This document shows, piece after piece, positions 23,583 to 33,500 of a stretch of 64,000 nucleotides of DNA (position 1 is its first letter; the number at the start of each line of letters is the position of its first letter). The DNA is from Agromyces bracchium. Its GTDB lineage: Bacteria > Actinomycetota > Actinomycetes > Actinomycetales > Microbacteriaceae. The position numbers and the translations under genes are program-made. The notes under the pieces are model-generated. The model searched no databases and was not told where the DNA came from. It saw nothing but the letters and a program-made list of their open reading frames with translations. The stretch spans positions 1 through 64,000 of the forward strand of contig NZ_WMLB01000033.1 of the NCBI RefSeq assembly GCF_009709675.1. Direction: 5' to 3'.

Positions 23583-25949
23583 TCAGTGGATTGCGCGCCA
23601 GACTGTCGAACGGAGGCCGACGAGCCGGTCCAGCGAACCGAGCGGCCCGTCGTGCGTCCGTCGGCGCGCGGCTGCAGCCGGCGGAAGGTGGATCTTGGCG
23701 TCGGGGTGGAGCTGCAGGATGCGCAGCACGACCTGCGCAGAGGCGTGCACGCTGGCCGCGTCGAGGTCGACGAGCCACGGCGTGCCGTCCCAGAAGCGGT
23801 CGGCGACCGTGCGGCCGTCGACCTCGAGGGTCGCGACATCGCCCGCCCACTCGACGAGGAGGGTGCGCATGACGCCGTCCTCCGGTGAGCCCAGTCCCTC
23901 GAGCGGGATGCGCACGGCGAGCCGATCGAGGTCGTAGGCGGTCGGCGCGGCACGGCGAGCGGGCGTTCCGCCGAAATCCGCGCGGGCGAGGTTCGGGTCG
24001 AACCGCACGACCTCCGTGTGCCGGACGGGGAGACGCTGCGAGTCCGTCCCGTCGAAGGCGACGCCGACGAAGGCGCCGGCGGTCGGGTCGTAGCGCTCGA
24101 CGTGCGGCGTCCGGTCGGACCGGGCGCGGAGTGCATCGTCGTCGAGCCAGAGCGGGCTGCGCGAGCGCAGCACCATCCGCTCGCCCGAGCGCGCGTCGAG
24201 CACCCAGAGTTCGTCGGCCCATGTCGCGGGGAGGATGAGCAGGTCGAGCTCGGCGTGGTCGTCTCGCAGGCGATGGAGGGTCGGACCGTCGTCATCGCGG
24301 GCGTCGACGAGGAGGGGTGCGGACGCGACATCCGTGCTCACCGAGACCGTCGCCGGAACGCCCGGCTCGGCGAGCAGCACCAGCGTGGGCACGGCTGCGG
24401 CAGCACTCGTCGATGGATCCGGAGTGCGGTCGGCACCGAGCACCGTCACGACCGACGCGGTCGCCCACTCCACGACTGCGCCGCCGAGCGCGAGGCCGAG
24501 GGGCCAGCGGGCGACCGTGCCCGGCGGGATCGTCAGCGGCGGCCGCGACGACGGCGGCACGAGCGCCGTGCCGCTCGCCAGGGCGACCTCGAAGCGCACC
24601 CCGGCCACCGCCGCGAGCGCGTCGAACGGCTCGTGGTGCCCGACGAACAGGAACCCGGCGTCGCCCTCGGAGCGCACGGCCCAGCGGAGCGTCGACCGGT
24701 CGTCATCGGCCCGCGGCATCCGCTCGGGGAGTCGCGACGTCATCGGCGCCAGGCGGTCGCCGAATGCGGCGAGGAACGCATGCTGGATGCGGAGCGCCGC
24801 ATGGCTCGGCGCGAGGATGCCCGCCGCCCCGATGGGCGCATGGAAGTCGTAGTCGAAGCGCGGCAGGTCGTTCGGGTAGCCGGTCGCGAGCGATTCCTGC
24901 AGGCCGTCACCCGGGTTCAGGCCGCCCGCGTACATGTAGTAGCCCTGCCAGTTCGACCCGGACCCGAGCTTGGCGTTCGCGACCGTCGCGAGGTCGAGCG
25001 CGCCCGGCAGCGGCCGACGGTGATACGCGGTCGCCATCCCGCCCCCGAGCTCGCACGTCGCGACGGGGAAGTCGGGGGAGGCCGCGGCGCGGGCGCGCGG
25101 TGGGGCGGCGGTGCCGGCGGCGGCCGGGGCGTCCGCCCGCTCACCGCGCAGGTCGGCGCCGATGCCGGGATCGTCCCAGTCGTGCGAGAACCGGAAGTGG
25201 GCGCGGAAGCTCGACGGCCACGGCGCATCCGCGTCGACCCAGAACCCGTCGGCATACCCGCCGAACACGGGCATCACCACTTCCGGCGGGAGTTCTGCGC
25301 CGTCCCAGGCCGTCGCCGTCCAGATCGGCGCCGCCAGGCCGGCCTCGCGGGCGAGTCCGACGAGCGTCGCGAGGTGACCCGGCCGGTCGATGAGCTCGTT
25401 CTCGACCTGGATGCCGATGACGGGGGAGTCGGGCCCGCAGAGCGGCGCGAGCTCGCGGCCGATCAGGTCGAACCAGCCGCGCACGAGGTCCAGGTACGCG
25501 GGGTCGTCGGTGCGATGGGCGACGGATGCCTCGGCCACCCAGTGCGGGAATCCGCCGTTGCGCACCTCGCCGTGGCACCACGGCCCGATGCGGACGACGA
25601 CGTCGAGCCCCACCTCGGCGGCGAGCCGCACGAACGCGGCGACGTCGAGGCCGTCGGCGAAGCGCGGCTCGCCGCGCACCGGCTCATGGTGGATCCAGAT
25701 CACGTACGTCGAGACGACCGTGACGCCGCCGGAGCGCATCAGCTGCAGCCGCTCGCGCCACTGCGAACGCGGCACGCGCGAGTAGTGCAGCTCGCCGGAG
25801 ACCGGGATGGCAGGACGCCCGTCGAGCTCGACGTACCGGCTCGTCAGCGCGATCCGTCCGCGGCGATCGCGCTCGTTCGACATGGCCGGGCGGGTGAGCG
25901 GCGGCCGGGTCTCGAGGGCTGCGAGACGCGGCGGCATCCGCTCGGTCAC
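23583..25949 (-). CDS. GH35-type beta-galactosidase
   Basis: A 788-residue glycosidase with a TIM-barrel N-terminal half. Diagnostic segments in order are IPVSGELHYSRVP, VSTYVIWIHHEPVRGE, VVVRIGPWCHGEVRNGGFPHW, the acid/base Glu in GIQVENEL and a likely nucleophile in ATCELGGG. The C-terminal half is beta-rich, as in GH35 enzymes that release terminal galactose. No signal peptide is seen, so it acts on imported oligosaccharides. The GTG start at 25949 overlaps the previous stop (GTGA). It is the last gene of the AraC-box operon. Confidence 0.87.
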   Translation of the reverse strand: MTERMPPRLAALETRPPLTRPAMSNERDRRGRIALTSRYVELDGRPAIPVSGELHYSRVPRSQWRERLQLMRSGGVTVVSTYVIWIHHEPVRGEPRFADGLDVAAFVRLAAEVGLDVVVRIGPWCHGEVRNGGFPHWVAEASVAHRTDDPAYLDLVRGWFDLIGRELAPLCGPDSPVIGIQVENELIDRPGHLATLVGLAREAGLAAPIWTATAWDGAELPPEVVMPVFGGYADGFWVDADAPWPSSFRAHFRFSHDWDDPGIGADLRGERADAPAAAGTAAPPRARAAASPDFPVATCELGGGMATAYHRRPLPGALDLATVANAKLGSGSNWQGYYMYAGGLNPGDGLQESLATGYPNDLPRFDYDFHAPIGAAGILAPSHAALRIQHAFLAAFGDRLAPMTSRLPERMPRADDDRSTLRWAVRSEGDAGFLFVGHHEPFDALAAVAGVRFEVALASGTALVPPSSRPPLTIPPGTVARWPLGLALGGAVVEWATASVVTVLGADRTPDPSTSAAAAVPTLVLLAEPGVPATVSVSTDVASAPLLVDARDDDGPTLHRLRDDHAELDLLILPATWADELWVLDARSGERMVLRSRSPLWLDDDALRARSDRTPHVERYDPTAGAFVGVAFDGTDSQRLPVRHTEVVRFDPNLARADFGGTPARRAAPTAYDLDRLAVRIPLEGLGSPEDGVMRTLLVEWAGDVATLEVDGRTVADRFWDGTPWLVDLDAASVHASAQVVLRILQLHPDAKIHLPPAAAARRRTHDGPLGSLDRLVGLRSTVWRAIH

Positions 25950-27256
25950 CGACCGGCCCCGGTGACGAGACCCGTCATGCGACGTTGCCAGTCGATGTCG
26001 GACCACATCGGATGGTGCGGTGCCGCGTTCGAGCACGTGACGACGCCCCACACCCCGTTCGCGAGCGCCGTGCGGATGCCGTGCTCGGCGAGCTCGAGCC
26101 CGAAGCCGGTCTCCTCGAAGCGCCCGTCGCGCGGCGTGTAGCCCACCCAGCCCTCGCCGACGGCGGCGGGGACTTCGCGCCACCGCGCCCATTCGGCGAC
26201 GGCGATGACCCGCGACTCGACCTCACGGCGCATGACCTCCCGGTACGGCTCGACGTGCTCGGCGAGCCATCCGTCCCACTTCGCCGGGTCGATCCAGTCG
26301 TAGCCGTAGATCATCTGGTCGGTGACGACCGTCGCCTGCAGCTTCCACTCGGTGGGGCTGCCGTACTCGGCGAACGTCGGCGCGTCGTCGCGCAGCAGCG
26401 CGCGCAGGTCGGCGTTCGGGAAGCCCTCGGTGCCCTCGGAGCGGATGTCGATGCGCCGCTGCAGGGCGTCGAGGACGCCGTACGAGTACACGTGGAACTG
26501 CGCGACGTCGAGCGCCTCGGACAGCCGATGCATCGCCAGGTGGGGCGGCTTGCCGTAGCTCGCGGTCACGAGCTGGCCCCGATGGCGCGATCGCAACCAC
26601 CCGAGCACCGCCTCGCCGCCGCGCTCGATGGGCGGCAGGATCGAGAAGTCGACCTCGTTGTGCAGTTCGGTGAACGCGATGGCGTCGCCCAGCCCCTCGG
26701 CTTCGAGGTCGGTCAGCAGCCGGTCGAACGCGTCGCCGAGCACCCGGTCGCGCTCGTCGAGCGGGACCTCGTCGATCGCCCGGAACCACGCCGGGTCGGC
26801 CGCGAACGCCGGTGTCTGCTGGTACTCCCAGCTCGAGAGGATGACGGCCACGCCGTGCCGCTTCGCGGTCTCGACGAGCTCGAAGAGCCGCGCGCGGACG
26901 TCGATGCGGTAGCCGCCGGGGGCGTCGTACCAGCGGGTCCGCTGGCCGTAGTACCCGCCCGTCGGGGCCGACCCGAGCCCTTCGACCTCGAGGTCGCGCG
27001 CGAGCGCGTCGAGGCCGAGCGTGCCGGCGACGAGGATCGGTGCGGCGCAGATGCGGATGGCGTTGTAGCCGCGATCGACGGTCTCCGTCATCGCCCGGTC
27101 GAGGTCGGCGAACGGCTCGCCCGCGCCGGCGCGCGTGATCCACGAGAAGTCCCACAGGCAGATCGCGAGGCGGTCGGGCAGGTGCTCGGGGACCGATCCG
27201 GTGAGCGTCGGATCGGGCTCGGCGGCGAGCGGGGTGCCCAGGTAGCGGTCGCTCAT
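25946..27256 (-). CDS. Cellulase-like (GH5/clan GH-A) protein
   Basis: A 436-residue TIM-barrel protein without signal peptide. LAICLWDFSWITRAGAGEPF and the RGYNAIRICAAPILVAG segment resemble cellulase-like sugar-binding proteins of clan GH-A. The probable acid/base Glu is in ELHNEVDF and the nucleophile in VGEGWVGY. It likely cleaves or binds a short beta-linked oligosaccharide in the cytoplasm, but family membership within GH-A is not certain. It is flanked by 4-base overlaps with both neighbours, so the three proteins are made from one message. Confidence 0.75.
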   Translation of the reverse strand: MSDRYLGTPLAAEPDPTLTGSVPEHLPDRLAICLWDFSWITRAGAGEPFADLDRAMTETVDRGYNAIRICAAPILVAGTLGLDALARDLEVEGLGSAPTGGYYGQRTRWYDAPGGYRIDVRARLFELVETAKRHGVAVILSSWEYQQTPAFAADPAWFRAIDEVPLDERDRVLGDAFDRLLTDLEAEGLGDAIAFTELHNEVDFSILPPIERGGEAVLGWLRSRHRGQLVTASYGKPPHLAMHRLSEALDVAQFHVYSYGVLDALQRRIDIRSEGTEGFPNADLRALLRDDAPTFAEYGSPTEWKLQATVVTDQMIYGYDWIDPAKWDGWLAEHVEPYREVMRREVESRVIAVAEWARWREVPAAVGEGWVGYTPRDGRFEETGFGLELAEHGIRTALANGVWGVVTCSNAAPHHPMWSDIDWQRRMTGLVTGAGR

Positions 27257-30200
27257 GCGGCGCGCATCCCCTCGAGTCGGCCCGCCGCGGCGAGCTCGCG
27301 AAGGCGGGCGGCCTGCTCCCGTCGCCGCTCGGCGGTGTCGACCGAGAACAGCAGCAGTTCCGGGAGGGAGGTCGCGAAGTAGTCGACCCGATCGGCGGCG
27401 GCCTCGAGTGCGTCCGCTCGGTGCTCGAGGGAGCCCCAGACGGCGAGGGCCCCGGTCTCGTCGCCGAGCCGGGTGCAGGCGATGCCGACCCAGGCGTCGC
27501 GCTCGTCGGGTGTGCGCGCCGCGGCGGCGAGCGGACCGCCGCCGAGCGCCCGCTGCCACGCGTCGCGCGCGGCGTCGCGGTCGCCCGCAGCGTTCAGTGC
27601 GTCGCCGAGGAGCACGAACCGCTCGGCCACGGGGTCGGCGGGGTGGCGGCCCTCGCCCAGGTGCTCGGGGATGCGGATGCCGTCGCGGAGCAGGTCCGCC
27701 GCGGCTCGCGCGTCGCCCTCCGTCATGAGTCCGCGCGCCACCGCGGCGCTCGCGCGATCGAAGACGCGGATGACCTGGCCCTCTCCGCCCTCGAACGGCT
27801 GGAACGCCCGGCCGTCGAGGAACGCGAGCGCGTCGGACGCACGCCCGACGTCGACGAGCAGGTTCGCGTACGCGATCGCGAGGTCGTCGCGGATGAGGAC
27901 CTCGGGCCCGGCCGCTTCGATGGCGGCGAGCCGCTCGATCGACGGCACATGGCGGATCGCCGCGAGCTGGTCGCGTTCGTACACGAGCCGCGCGTCGCCG
28001 GGACTGCGCCGGAGCGCCTCGCCGTAGCGGCGATCGGCGTCCGCGAGGTCGCCGCCCGCGTTCACCAGTGCCACGGCCGCGTTGCGCCAGACGACCGGGT
28101 CGCCGATTCCGGCCGCGATCGCGCGGTCGAGCGCGAGGAGCGCCGCCTCGGTCCGGCCCGCGTCGAGCAGCCAGCATCCGAGGTACCCGGCGGCCCGCGA
28201 ATCCTCAGGATCCGCGTCGAGGGCGTCCTCGAGCGCCTGCAGGTCGTCGAGGCCGTGCGGGAACGCGAGCGTGGGGTCCGCGGCTGCCGCGTCGGCACGC
28301 GCTGCTGCGGCATCCGACCGCCGGCCGACCGCATCGAGGAACGCTGCGAGCGCGTACGCGGCGAGCGGGGCCGGGTTGCCGAAGGCCGTGACCGGCGCGG
28401 CGGCCGCCCGCTCCGCGAGCGCGATGCCGCGGCCGTGGTCGCCCATGCGGAAGACCTCGTGCGCCATGGTCAGCAGGGTACGCGGGTCGACTGCGTCGAG
28501 GGCGCCGTCGAGCGCCGCGAGCAGCGGGTCGAGCGGGTCGGCGGCGCGCGCACGGTCGAGGTCGCGGGAGGCGACGGCTTCCCGGCCGAGTGCTCTGAGT
28601 GCGACCACGCGGCTCGCGATCGCGGCCGCGCTCGTCGGATCGGCAGCGCACGCCGTGTCCGCGAATGCCAGCGACAGTTCGGCGTCGCCGGCCGCGAGGG
28701 CGAGTCGCGCGCGACCGAGCGCCGCGGGCAGCGAGAGGGCGCCGTCCCAGCCCGCCTTGCCGAAGGCATCGGCCGCGGCCTCCCGCCGGCGGAGGCGCTC
28801 GAGCACGAGCGCGCGCAGCAGGTGCGCGTCGCCGTGCTCGGGATTGAGGTTCCGACGCGTGAGGCGCTCGAGTGCCGTTTCGACGTGCTCGAGCGCGGTC
28901 TCCAGCTCGCCGCGCGCGAACGCGATGCGGGCGAGCTGCAGTCGGGCGCGGGAGTCCCCGGGATCGCGCCGGACCGCCTCGAGGAAGTACGGTTCGGCCG
29001 GTCGGGTCGGATGCCGGTACTGCACGAGATGGAGCCCGGTGAGGGCGAGTTCGTCGGTGCCCGCGATCTCGTCGGGCGCTGCGGGCTCGGTCGCCACCCA
29101 CGGCTCGCCGTCGATGACGGCGTGCGCCCGCCAGCTGACGAGGCTGCGCTCGCCCACCGTGACGTCGACCTCGAGGTCGTCCCGCGAGACGACGCCCAGC
29201 GCGACGTCGAGCTCCACCGTTGCGATGAACGGCTCGCCCGGCGCGATCGCGGCGAGCCATTCGCCGAGGTCGTCGCCGCCGCGGCGGCGGAGCACGACCC
29301 GGACGACCTCGTGCGCGGCCGTCGTCACGACGCCGAGCCGCGCGGACGAGGCATCCGCCTCGAGCCCGAGCGCCGCCTCGAGGGTCGCCTGCACCGCCGG
29401 GCCGATCGCCTGGATCGGATACCAGAACTGGCTGAAGCGCCGGGTCTCGCCCGGAGCAAGCCAGCTGAAGTCGGGCTGGTTGTCGGTGAAGACGCCGGCC
29501 ATGAGCTCGACGTACGGGCCGTCCCCGTCGGTCAGGTGGCGATCCCACGCCTGCCCGACCGCGCCGGCGCCCCAGGTCCACTGCTTCTTGCCGGGCGCGA
29601 TGGCGCGATCGGCCCAGTGCACGAATCCCGCCCCGGCGTCGTGGTCGTAGCCGCCGAAGAAGTCGTCGACGGTGTCGGTGATCATGTACGAGGTCGGCAC
29701 CGGGATGTTCGAGGCGACGTCGATGCGGTCGGCGCCCGGGCGGTCCGTGGCCAGCGCCGGGTAGTCGACGCCGTAGTACGGGCGGTCCGCCGCGGGGAAC
29801 GCGGTGATCGCGCGACGCGCGTGGTCGGCGACGTACCGGACGTCGGTCGGGAAGAACGACTGGTAGCGCTGGTGGGAGCGCGCCGCGACGTTGGCCCACC
29901 ACAGGAACGTCTGCGGGACGTCGGTGCGGTTCACGAGGCTCGCCTCGAGCTCGATCGCCGATGAGTCGCCCCGGAGGCGGATGCCGTGCGTGCCCCGCAT
30001 GCGCTGGAGCGGGTCGAGGTCGGAGTGCCACACGACGACCTCGGCGTCGCTCGCACGCTCGATGCAGGTCTCGACCGGGAGGAACGTCGCGGGGCGATGG
30101 TGCTGCGGCCAGTTGAACTCCACCCCGCCCGACACCCACGGCCCGGCGAGCCCGACGAGCGCCGGCTTGATCACGTTGTTGCGGTAGAAGAAGTCGTAGT

Positions 30201-30531
30201 CGCGCGTCTTGTCGTATCCGATGTGGATGCGCCCCCCGAGTTCAGGGAGCAGCACGAGCCGCACCCACCGGTTCTCGAGGTGGATGGCGCGCCAGGCGCG
30301 CGGCCGGGACACGGCCTCGATGCGGTCGGTGAACGGGATCGGGTAGACCCGTCCGCTGGAGCCCTGGTAGACCCGGCGGTCGAGGAACAGCGGATAGCGG
30401 TCGGGTTCCGAGGGCTCGTAGGTGTCGATGACGAGCGGCTCCTCCCAGCACGCGACGTCGCCCGCCTCGAGTCGAGCCCGCTCGGCGGGCGGCGGTTCGG
30501 GCAGCTGGATGCGACGGTGCAGGGAACTCAC
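27253..30531 (-). CDS. DUF5107 domain protein with C-terminal TPR array
   Basis: A 1092-residue protein. Residues about 1-400 form a DUF5107/mutarotase-like sugar-binding region with PELGGRIHIGYDKTRDYDFFYRN, WVSGGVEFNWPQHH and GGYDHDAGAGFVHWAD. From about 520 onward the sequence is a long array of TPR-like helical pairs (ELETALEHVETALERL, YFLEAVRRDPGDSRARLQLA and similar). The function of this architecture is not established. It is always seen with glycosidases, so a carbohydrate epimerase or glycosidase scaffold is a guess. The start is GTG at 30531, 7 nt after -10 TACGCT, so the message is probably leaderless, under AraC control. Confidence 0.8.
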   Translation of the reverse strand: MSSLHRRIQLPEPPPAERARLEAGDVACWEEPLVIDTYEPSEPDRYPLFLDRRVYQGSSGRVYPIPFTDRIEAVSRPRAWRAIHLENRWVRLVLLPELGGRIHIGYDKTRDYDFFYRNNVIKPALVGLAGPWVSGGVEFNWPQHHRPATFLPVETCIERASDAEVVVWHSDLDPLQRMRGTHGIRLRGDSSAIELEASLVNRTDVPQTFLWWANVAARSHQRYQSFFPTDVRYVADHARRAITAFPAADRPYYGVDYPALATDRPGADRIDVASNIPVPTSYMITDTVDDFFGGYDHDAGAGFVHWADRAIAPGKKQWTWGAGAVGQAWDRHLTDGDGPYVELMAGVFTDNQPDFSWLAPGETRRFSQFWYPIQAIGPAVQATLEAALGLEADASSARLGVVTTAAHEVVRVVLRRRGGDDLGEWLAAIAPGEPFIATVELDVALGVVSRDDLEVDVTVGERSLVSWRAHAVIDGEPWVATEPAAPDEIAGTDELALTGLHLVQYRHPTRPAEPYFLEAVRRDPGDSRARLQLARIAFARGELETALEHVETALERLTRRNLNPEHGDAHLLRALVLERLRRREAAADAFGKAGWDGALSLPAALGRARLALAAGDAELSLAFADTACAADPTSAAAIASRVVALRALGREAVASRDLDRARAADPLDPLLAALDGALDAVDPRTLLTMAHEVFRMGDHGRGIALAERAAAAPVTAFGNPAPLAAYALAAFLDAVGRRSDAAAARADAAAADPTLAFPHGLDDLQALEDALDADPEDSRAAGYLGCWLLDAGRTEAALLALDRAIAAGIGDPVVWRNAAVALVNAGGDLADADRRYGEALRRSPGDARLVYERDQLAAIRHVPSIERLAAIEAAGPEVLIRDDLAIAYANLLVDVGRASDALAFLDGRAFQPFEGGEGQVIRVFDRASAAVARGLMTEGDARAAADLLRDGIRIPEHLGEGRHPADPVAERFVLLGDALNAAGDRDAARDAWQRALGGGPLAAAARTPDERDAWVGIACTRLGDETGALAVWGSLEHRADALEAAADRVDYFATSLPELLLFSVDTAERRREQAARLRELAAAGRLEGMRAA

Positions 30532-30538
30532 GCGATCG

Positions 30539-30605
30539 AGCGTAGGTGCGCGCGAGCGCTGCGGACATGGGCGATCACGGATACGGCATGGACGTTCCGA
30601 TGATC
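30539..30605 (-). promoter_or_regulatory. AraC-dependent promoter of the DUF5107-GH5-GH35 operon
   Basis: A minus-strand -10 TACGCT (30539-30544) is followed 7 nt later by the GTG start. A 37-bp box (30569-30605) with CGATC and then GGCATGGACG-T-TCCGATGATC lies upstream. The second part begins 41 bp from the -10, exactly as at 34948. Confidence 0.75.
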
Positions 30606-30659
30606 GCGATCGTCGCTGTGACCGCCGCGTCGCGCGGCGACCGATGCGAGGATGGAGGG

Positions 30660-31523
30660 ATGGAGCGTCGCGACGGGTTCGAGCACCAGCGGCTGTGCGT
30701 CGTGCCGCGTCCGCTCGTCGACGCCGCGCTCGCCCGGCCCGTGACCCGCCGTCTCGTCGCGACCGACGCCGGGCTGTTCCCGGCGGCGGAGGGACATCTC
30801 CGGCGCCGGCCCCGCGGAGCCACCGAGGCGATCGTGATCGTGTGCGTCGACGGGGCCGGATGGGTCGACCTCGCGGGCGCGCGCACTCGGGTCGCGCCCG
30901 GGACCGCGGTGCTGATCCCGCCCGGCGCCCCGCACGCCTACGGCGCCGACGACGACCGGCCGTGGACGATCTGGTGGTGCCACCTCAGGGGCAGCGACCT
31001 CGGCGACCTCTGGGAGGCCGTCGGCGCATCCGCCGAACGGCCGACCGTGTCGCTGCGCTCGGTCGACCGCGTCACCGCGCTGCTCGACGAGATCGTCTCG
31101 GGGCTCGAGCGCGACCAGTCGCCGGCCCGGCTGCTCGCGACGGCCGGGATCGCGTGGCGGCTCATGACCCAACTCGCCGTCGACCGGCGCCTGCCCGAGC
31201 AGGGCGAACCGCTCGAGCGGGCGATGCGCTACCTGGAGGAGCGGGTGGACGGGAGCATCCGGGTGAGCGACCTCGCGCGCCTCGTCGGGGTCTCGGCGTC
31301 CCACCTCGGCGCCCTCTTCCGCGAGGCGACCGGCGGCGGCGTCCTCGCGCATCACACCGCGCTGAAGATGGCACGTGCTCGCCTCCTGCTCGACACGACC
31401 GACCTGCACGTGGCCGAGGTCGGCCGCGAGATCGGCTACTCCGACCCGTTCTACTTCTCGCGCCAGTTCAGCCGGACGCACGGCATGAGCCCGACGGCCT
31501 ACCGCGAGCACCGCAAGGGGTGA
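30660..31523 (+). CDS. AraC-family transcriptional regulator
   Basis: A 287-residue activator with an N-terminal cupin-like arabinose-binding domain (TEAIVIVCVDGAGWVDLAG, then PGTAVLIPPGAPHAYGADD) and two C-terminal helix-turn-helices (IRVSDLARLVGVSASHLGALF and VAEVGREIGYSDPFYFSRQF, ending in MSPTAYREH). GAGG-rich SD precedes ATG 30660. It is divergent from the DUF5107 operon and convergent with the ABC operon, and both operon promoters carry the same box. It therefore very probably activates both in response to the transported sugar or its breakdown product. Confidence 0.93.
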   Translation: MERRDGFEHQRLCVVPRPLVDAALARPVTRRLVATDAGLFPAAEGHLRRRPRGATEAIVIVCVDGAGWVDLAGARTRVAPGTAVLIPPGAPHAYGADDDRPWTIWWCHLRGSDLGDLWEAVGASAERPTVSLRSVDRVTALLDEIVSGLERDQSPARLLATAGIAWRLMTQLAVDRRLPEQGEPLERAMRYLEERVDGSIRVSDLARLVGVSASHLGALFREATGGGVLAHHTALKMARARLLLDTTDLHVAEVGREIGYSDPFYFSRQFSRTHGMSPTAYREHRKG

Positions 31524-31559
31524 GGCGACGGATGCCGCACCGCCGTGGCATCCGCCGCC
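31524..31559. terminator. Bidirectional terminator-like hairpin between convergent genes
   Basis: CGGATGCC (31529-31536) pairs with GGCATCCG (31547-31554), extended by GGCG/CGCC. It lies exactly between the araC stop and the permease stop. The stem is made of the genome's recurring GGATGCC word. Confidence 0.75.
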
Positions 31560-31563
31560 GGTC

Positions 31564-32493
31564 TCAGCCCTTCGTGGCGCCGGCGGTCAGGTCGGCGCGC
31601 CAGAACCGCTGCAGCGAGACCATGAGGACGACGAGCAGGACGACGGAGACAGCCGAGCCGGTGACCACCAGGGTCGTGAAGGCGGGGTCGCGCTGCGTCT
31701 GGGAGTTCCAGAGGGTGAGGCCGAGCGTGATCGGGAACCGCTTCGGGTCGTTCAGCATCACCAGCGGCAGCAAGTAGTTGTTCCAGATCGTCACGAACTG
31801 GAACAGGAAGACCGTCACGATCGCGGGGGTCATCATGCGGGTCGCGATGCCGCCGAAGATGCGCAGGTCGCCGGCGCCGTCGATCCGCGCCGCCTCGATC
31901 ACCTCGTCGGGGACCGAGGCGTTCGCGTGGATGCGCGCGAGGTAGACGCCGAAGGGACTGACCATGCACGGCAGCAGGACGCTCCAGTACGTGCCGGTGA
32001 GGCCGACGGTGTTCAGCAGGAAGTAGAGCGGGAGCGCGATGACGGTCGCCGGGACGAGCACGCCGCCGAGGATGGTCCAGAACACCGCCTCCTTCGCCGG
32101 GAAGTCGTACTTGGCGAACGCGTACCCGGCGGCGACCGAGAGCACGGTCGCCACGGCGGCGCCCACGCCCGAGTAGACGACGCTGTTCACGATCCAGAGC
32201 GAGAAGGCGCCGCCGTCCTGCGTGAACAGGTCGACGAGGTTCTCCCAGGCCTGCGGGCTGTCGGAGAACCACAGCCCGAAGGTGGAGTAGAGGTCGCCGG
32301 GGGACTTCGTCGCGGCGATGAGCACCCAGGCGATGGGGAGCAGGAAGTAGATCGCTGCGAGGACGAGCAGGCCGTTCACGGCGACCGAACTCGCCGCGGA
32401 GCGTCGCGCGCGCCGACTCGTCTCGCGGTCGGGGCCGTGGGCTCGGCCGTGTCCGTCGACGGATGTCGCGGCGGGGGCGATCGAGGTCACCAT
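31564..32493 (-). CDS. Sugar ABC transporter permease (MalG type)
   Basis: A 309-residue permease with an N-terminal cytoplasmic basic stretch, the first helix near VNGLLVLAAIYFLLPIAWVLI, EAA loop DEVIEAARIDGAGDLRIFGG, and a MalG-type C-terminus ADLTAGATKG. The ATG overlaps the end of the MalF-type gene by 7 nt. It belongs to the transporter co-regulated with the GH35/GH5-like/DUF5107 operon by the AraC box. Confidence 0.92.
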   Translation of the reverse strand: MVTSIAPAATSVDGHGRAHGPDRETSRRARRSAASSVAVNGLLVLAAIYFLLPIAWVLIAATKSPGDLYSTFGLWFSDSPQAWENLVDLFTQDGGAFSLWIVNSVVYSGVGAAVATVLSVAAGYAFAKYDFPAKEAVFWTILGGVLVPATVIALPLYFLLNTVGLTGTYWSVLLPCMVSPFGVYLARIHANASVPDEVIEAARIDGAGDLRIFGGIATRMMTPAIVTVFLFQFVTIWNNYLLPLVMLNDPKRFPITLGLTLWNSQTQRDPAFTTLVVTGSAVSVVLLVVLMVSLQRFWRADLTAGATKG

Positions 32494-33464
32494 GCGCGAT
32501 TCCCCTTCCGGTTGACGATCCTCAGGAACAGGGCGGAGAAGCCGAACGCGAGCAGCGCCACGATGACGGCCATCGCCGCGGCGAGGTTCGGATTGCCCTG
32601 CGCGAACGCCTGGTTGTAGGCGGCGAGGTTCGGGGTGTAGTCGGAGCTGATGGCGGTCGTCAGGGGGCGCAGCACGAGCGGTTCGACGAAGAGCTGCAGC
32701 GTGCCGATGATCGTGAAGAGGGTGATGAGGACGATCGACGGGCGGATGAGCGGGAGCTTGATGTGCCAGATGAGTCGCCACTCGCCCGCACCGTCGAGTC
32801 GCGCGGCCTCGTAGAGCTCTGCGGGGATCGCGTCGAGGGCGGCGATCAGGATCAGCATGTTGTAGCCGGCGAAGCCCCAGAGCGCGATGTTCGCGATGGC
32901 GAAGAGCGCGGCGTCGGAGCTCAGCGGGTTCACCCCGTCGACGCCGAGCGCCCCGAGGGCCTGCAGCACCGGGCTCGTCGCCGGGATGTAGAGGAAGCCC
33001 CACAGGAGCGACGCGATGACGCCGGGCACGCCGTAGGGCATGAAGTACGTCACCCGGAAGATGCGGGGGAACCGTGCGGCCGCGGCGCCGAGCAGGAGCG
33101 CCAGCCCGAGCGCGGTGACGACCATGAGGGGGACCTCGATCCCCGCGAACGCGAGCAGGCGGCCGAGGCTCGCGACGAAGGACGCGCTCGTCAAGGCGCC
33201 GACGTAGTTGTCGAGGCCGACGAACTCGCGGGTCGGCGCGCCGAGTCCGAGCCCGCTCGAGCGCTGCGTGAACAGGCTGTCGACGATCGCGAAGACGATC
33301 GGGGCGATGAAGAACGCGGCGAACATCACGAGGAACGGGACGAGCAGCACCCACAGGGCGCCCGGGGTCCGGCGTCGGCGACGGGATGCCGCGGGGGCGG
33401 CGTCGCCTGACGCGATCGGGGTCCGCTGCGCGCTGTGCGGCGCCGCGGTGGCGGTGGCGGTCAC
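32487..33464 (-). CDS. Sugar ABC transporter permease (MalF type)
   Basis: A 325-residue permease. The GTG at 33464 is chosen because it starts the last stretch before the basic SRRRRRTPG and the first helix LWVLLVPFLVMFAAFFIAP. The EAA loop is AELYEAARLDGAGEWRLIWH. The frame is open further upstream, but that extension crosses a strong hairpin (33501-33526) and lacks a ribosome site. It forms the membrane channel with the MalG-type partner. Confidence 0.9.
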   Translation of the reverse strand: MTATATAAPHSAQRTPIASGDAAPAASRRRRRTPGALWVLLVPFLVMFAAFFIAPIVFAIVDSLFTQRSSGLGLGAPTREFVGLDNYVGALTSASFVASLGRLLAFAGIEVPLMVVTALGLALLLGAAAARFPRIFRVTYFMPYGVPGVIASLLWGFLYIPATSPVLQALGALGVDGVNPLSSDAALFAIANIALWGFAGYNMLILIAALDAIPAELYEAARLDGAGEWRLIWHIKLPLIRPSIVLITLFTIIGTLQLFVEPLVLRPLTTAISSDYTPNLAAYNQAFAQGNPNLAAAMAVIVALLAFGFSALFLRIVNRKGNRAW

Positions 33465-33500
33465 GGTCGGGCTCCTCGTGGTGGTGGGGATGCGGGAGGA

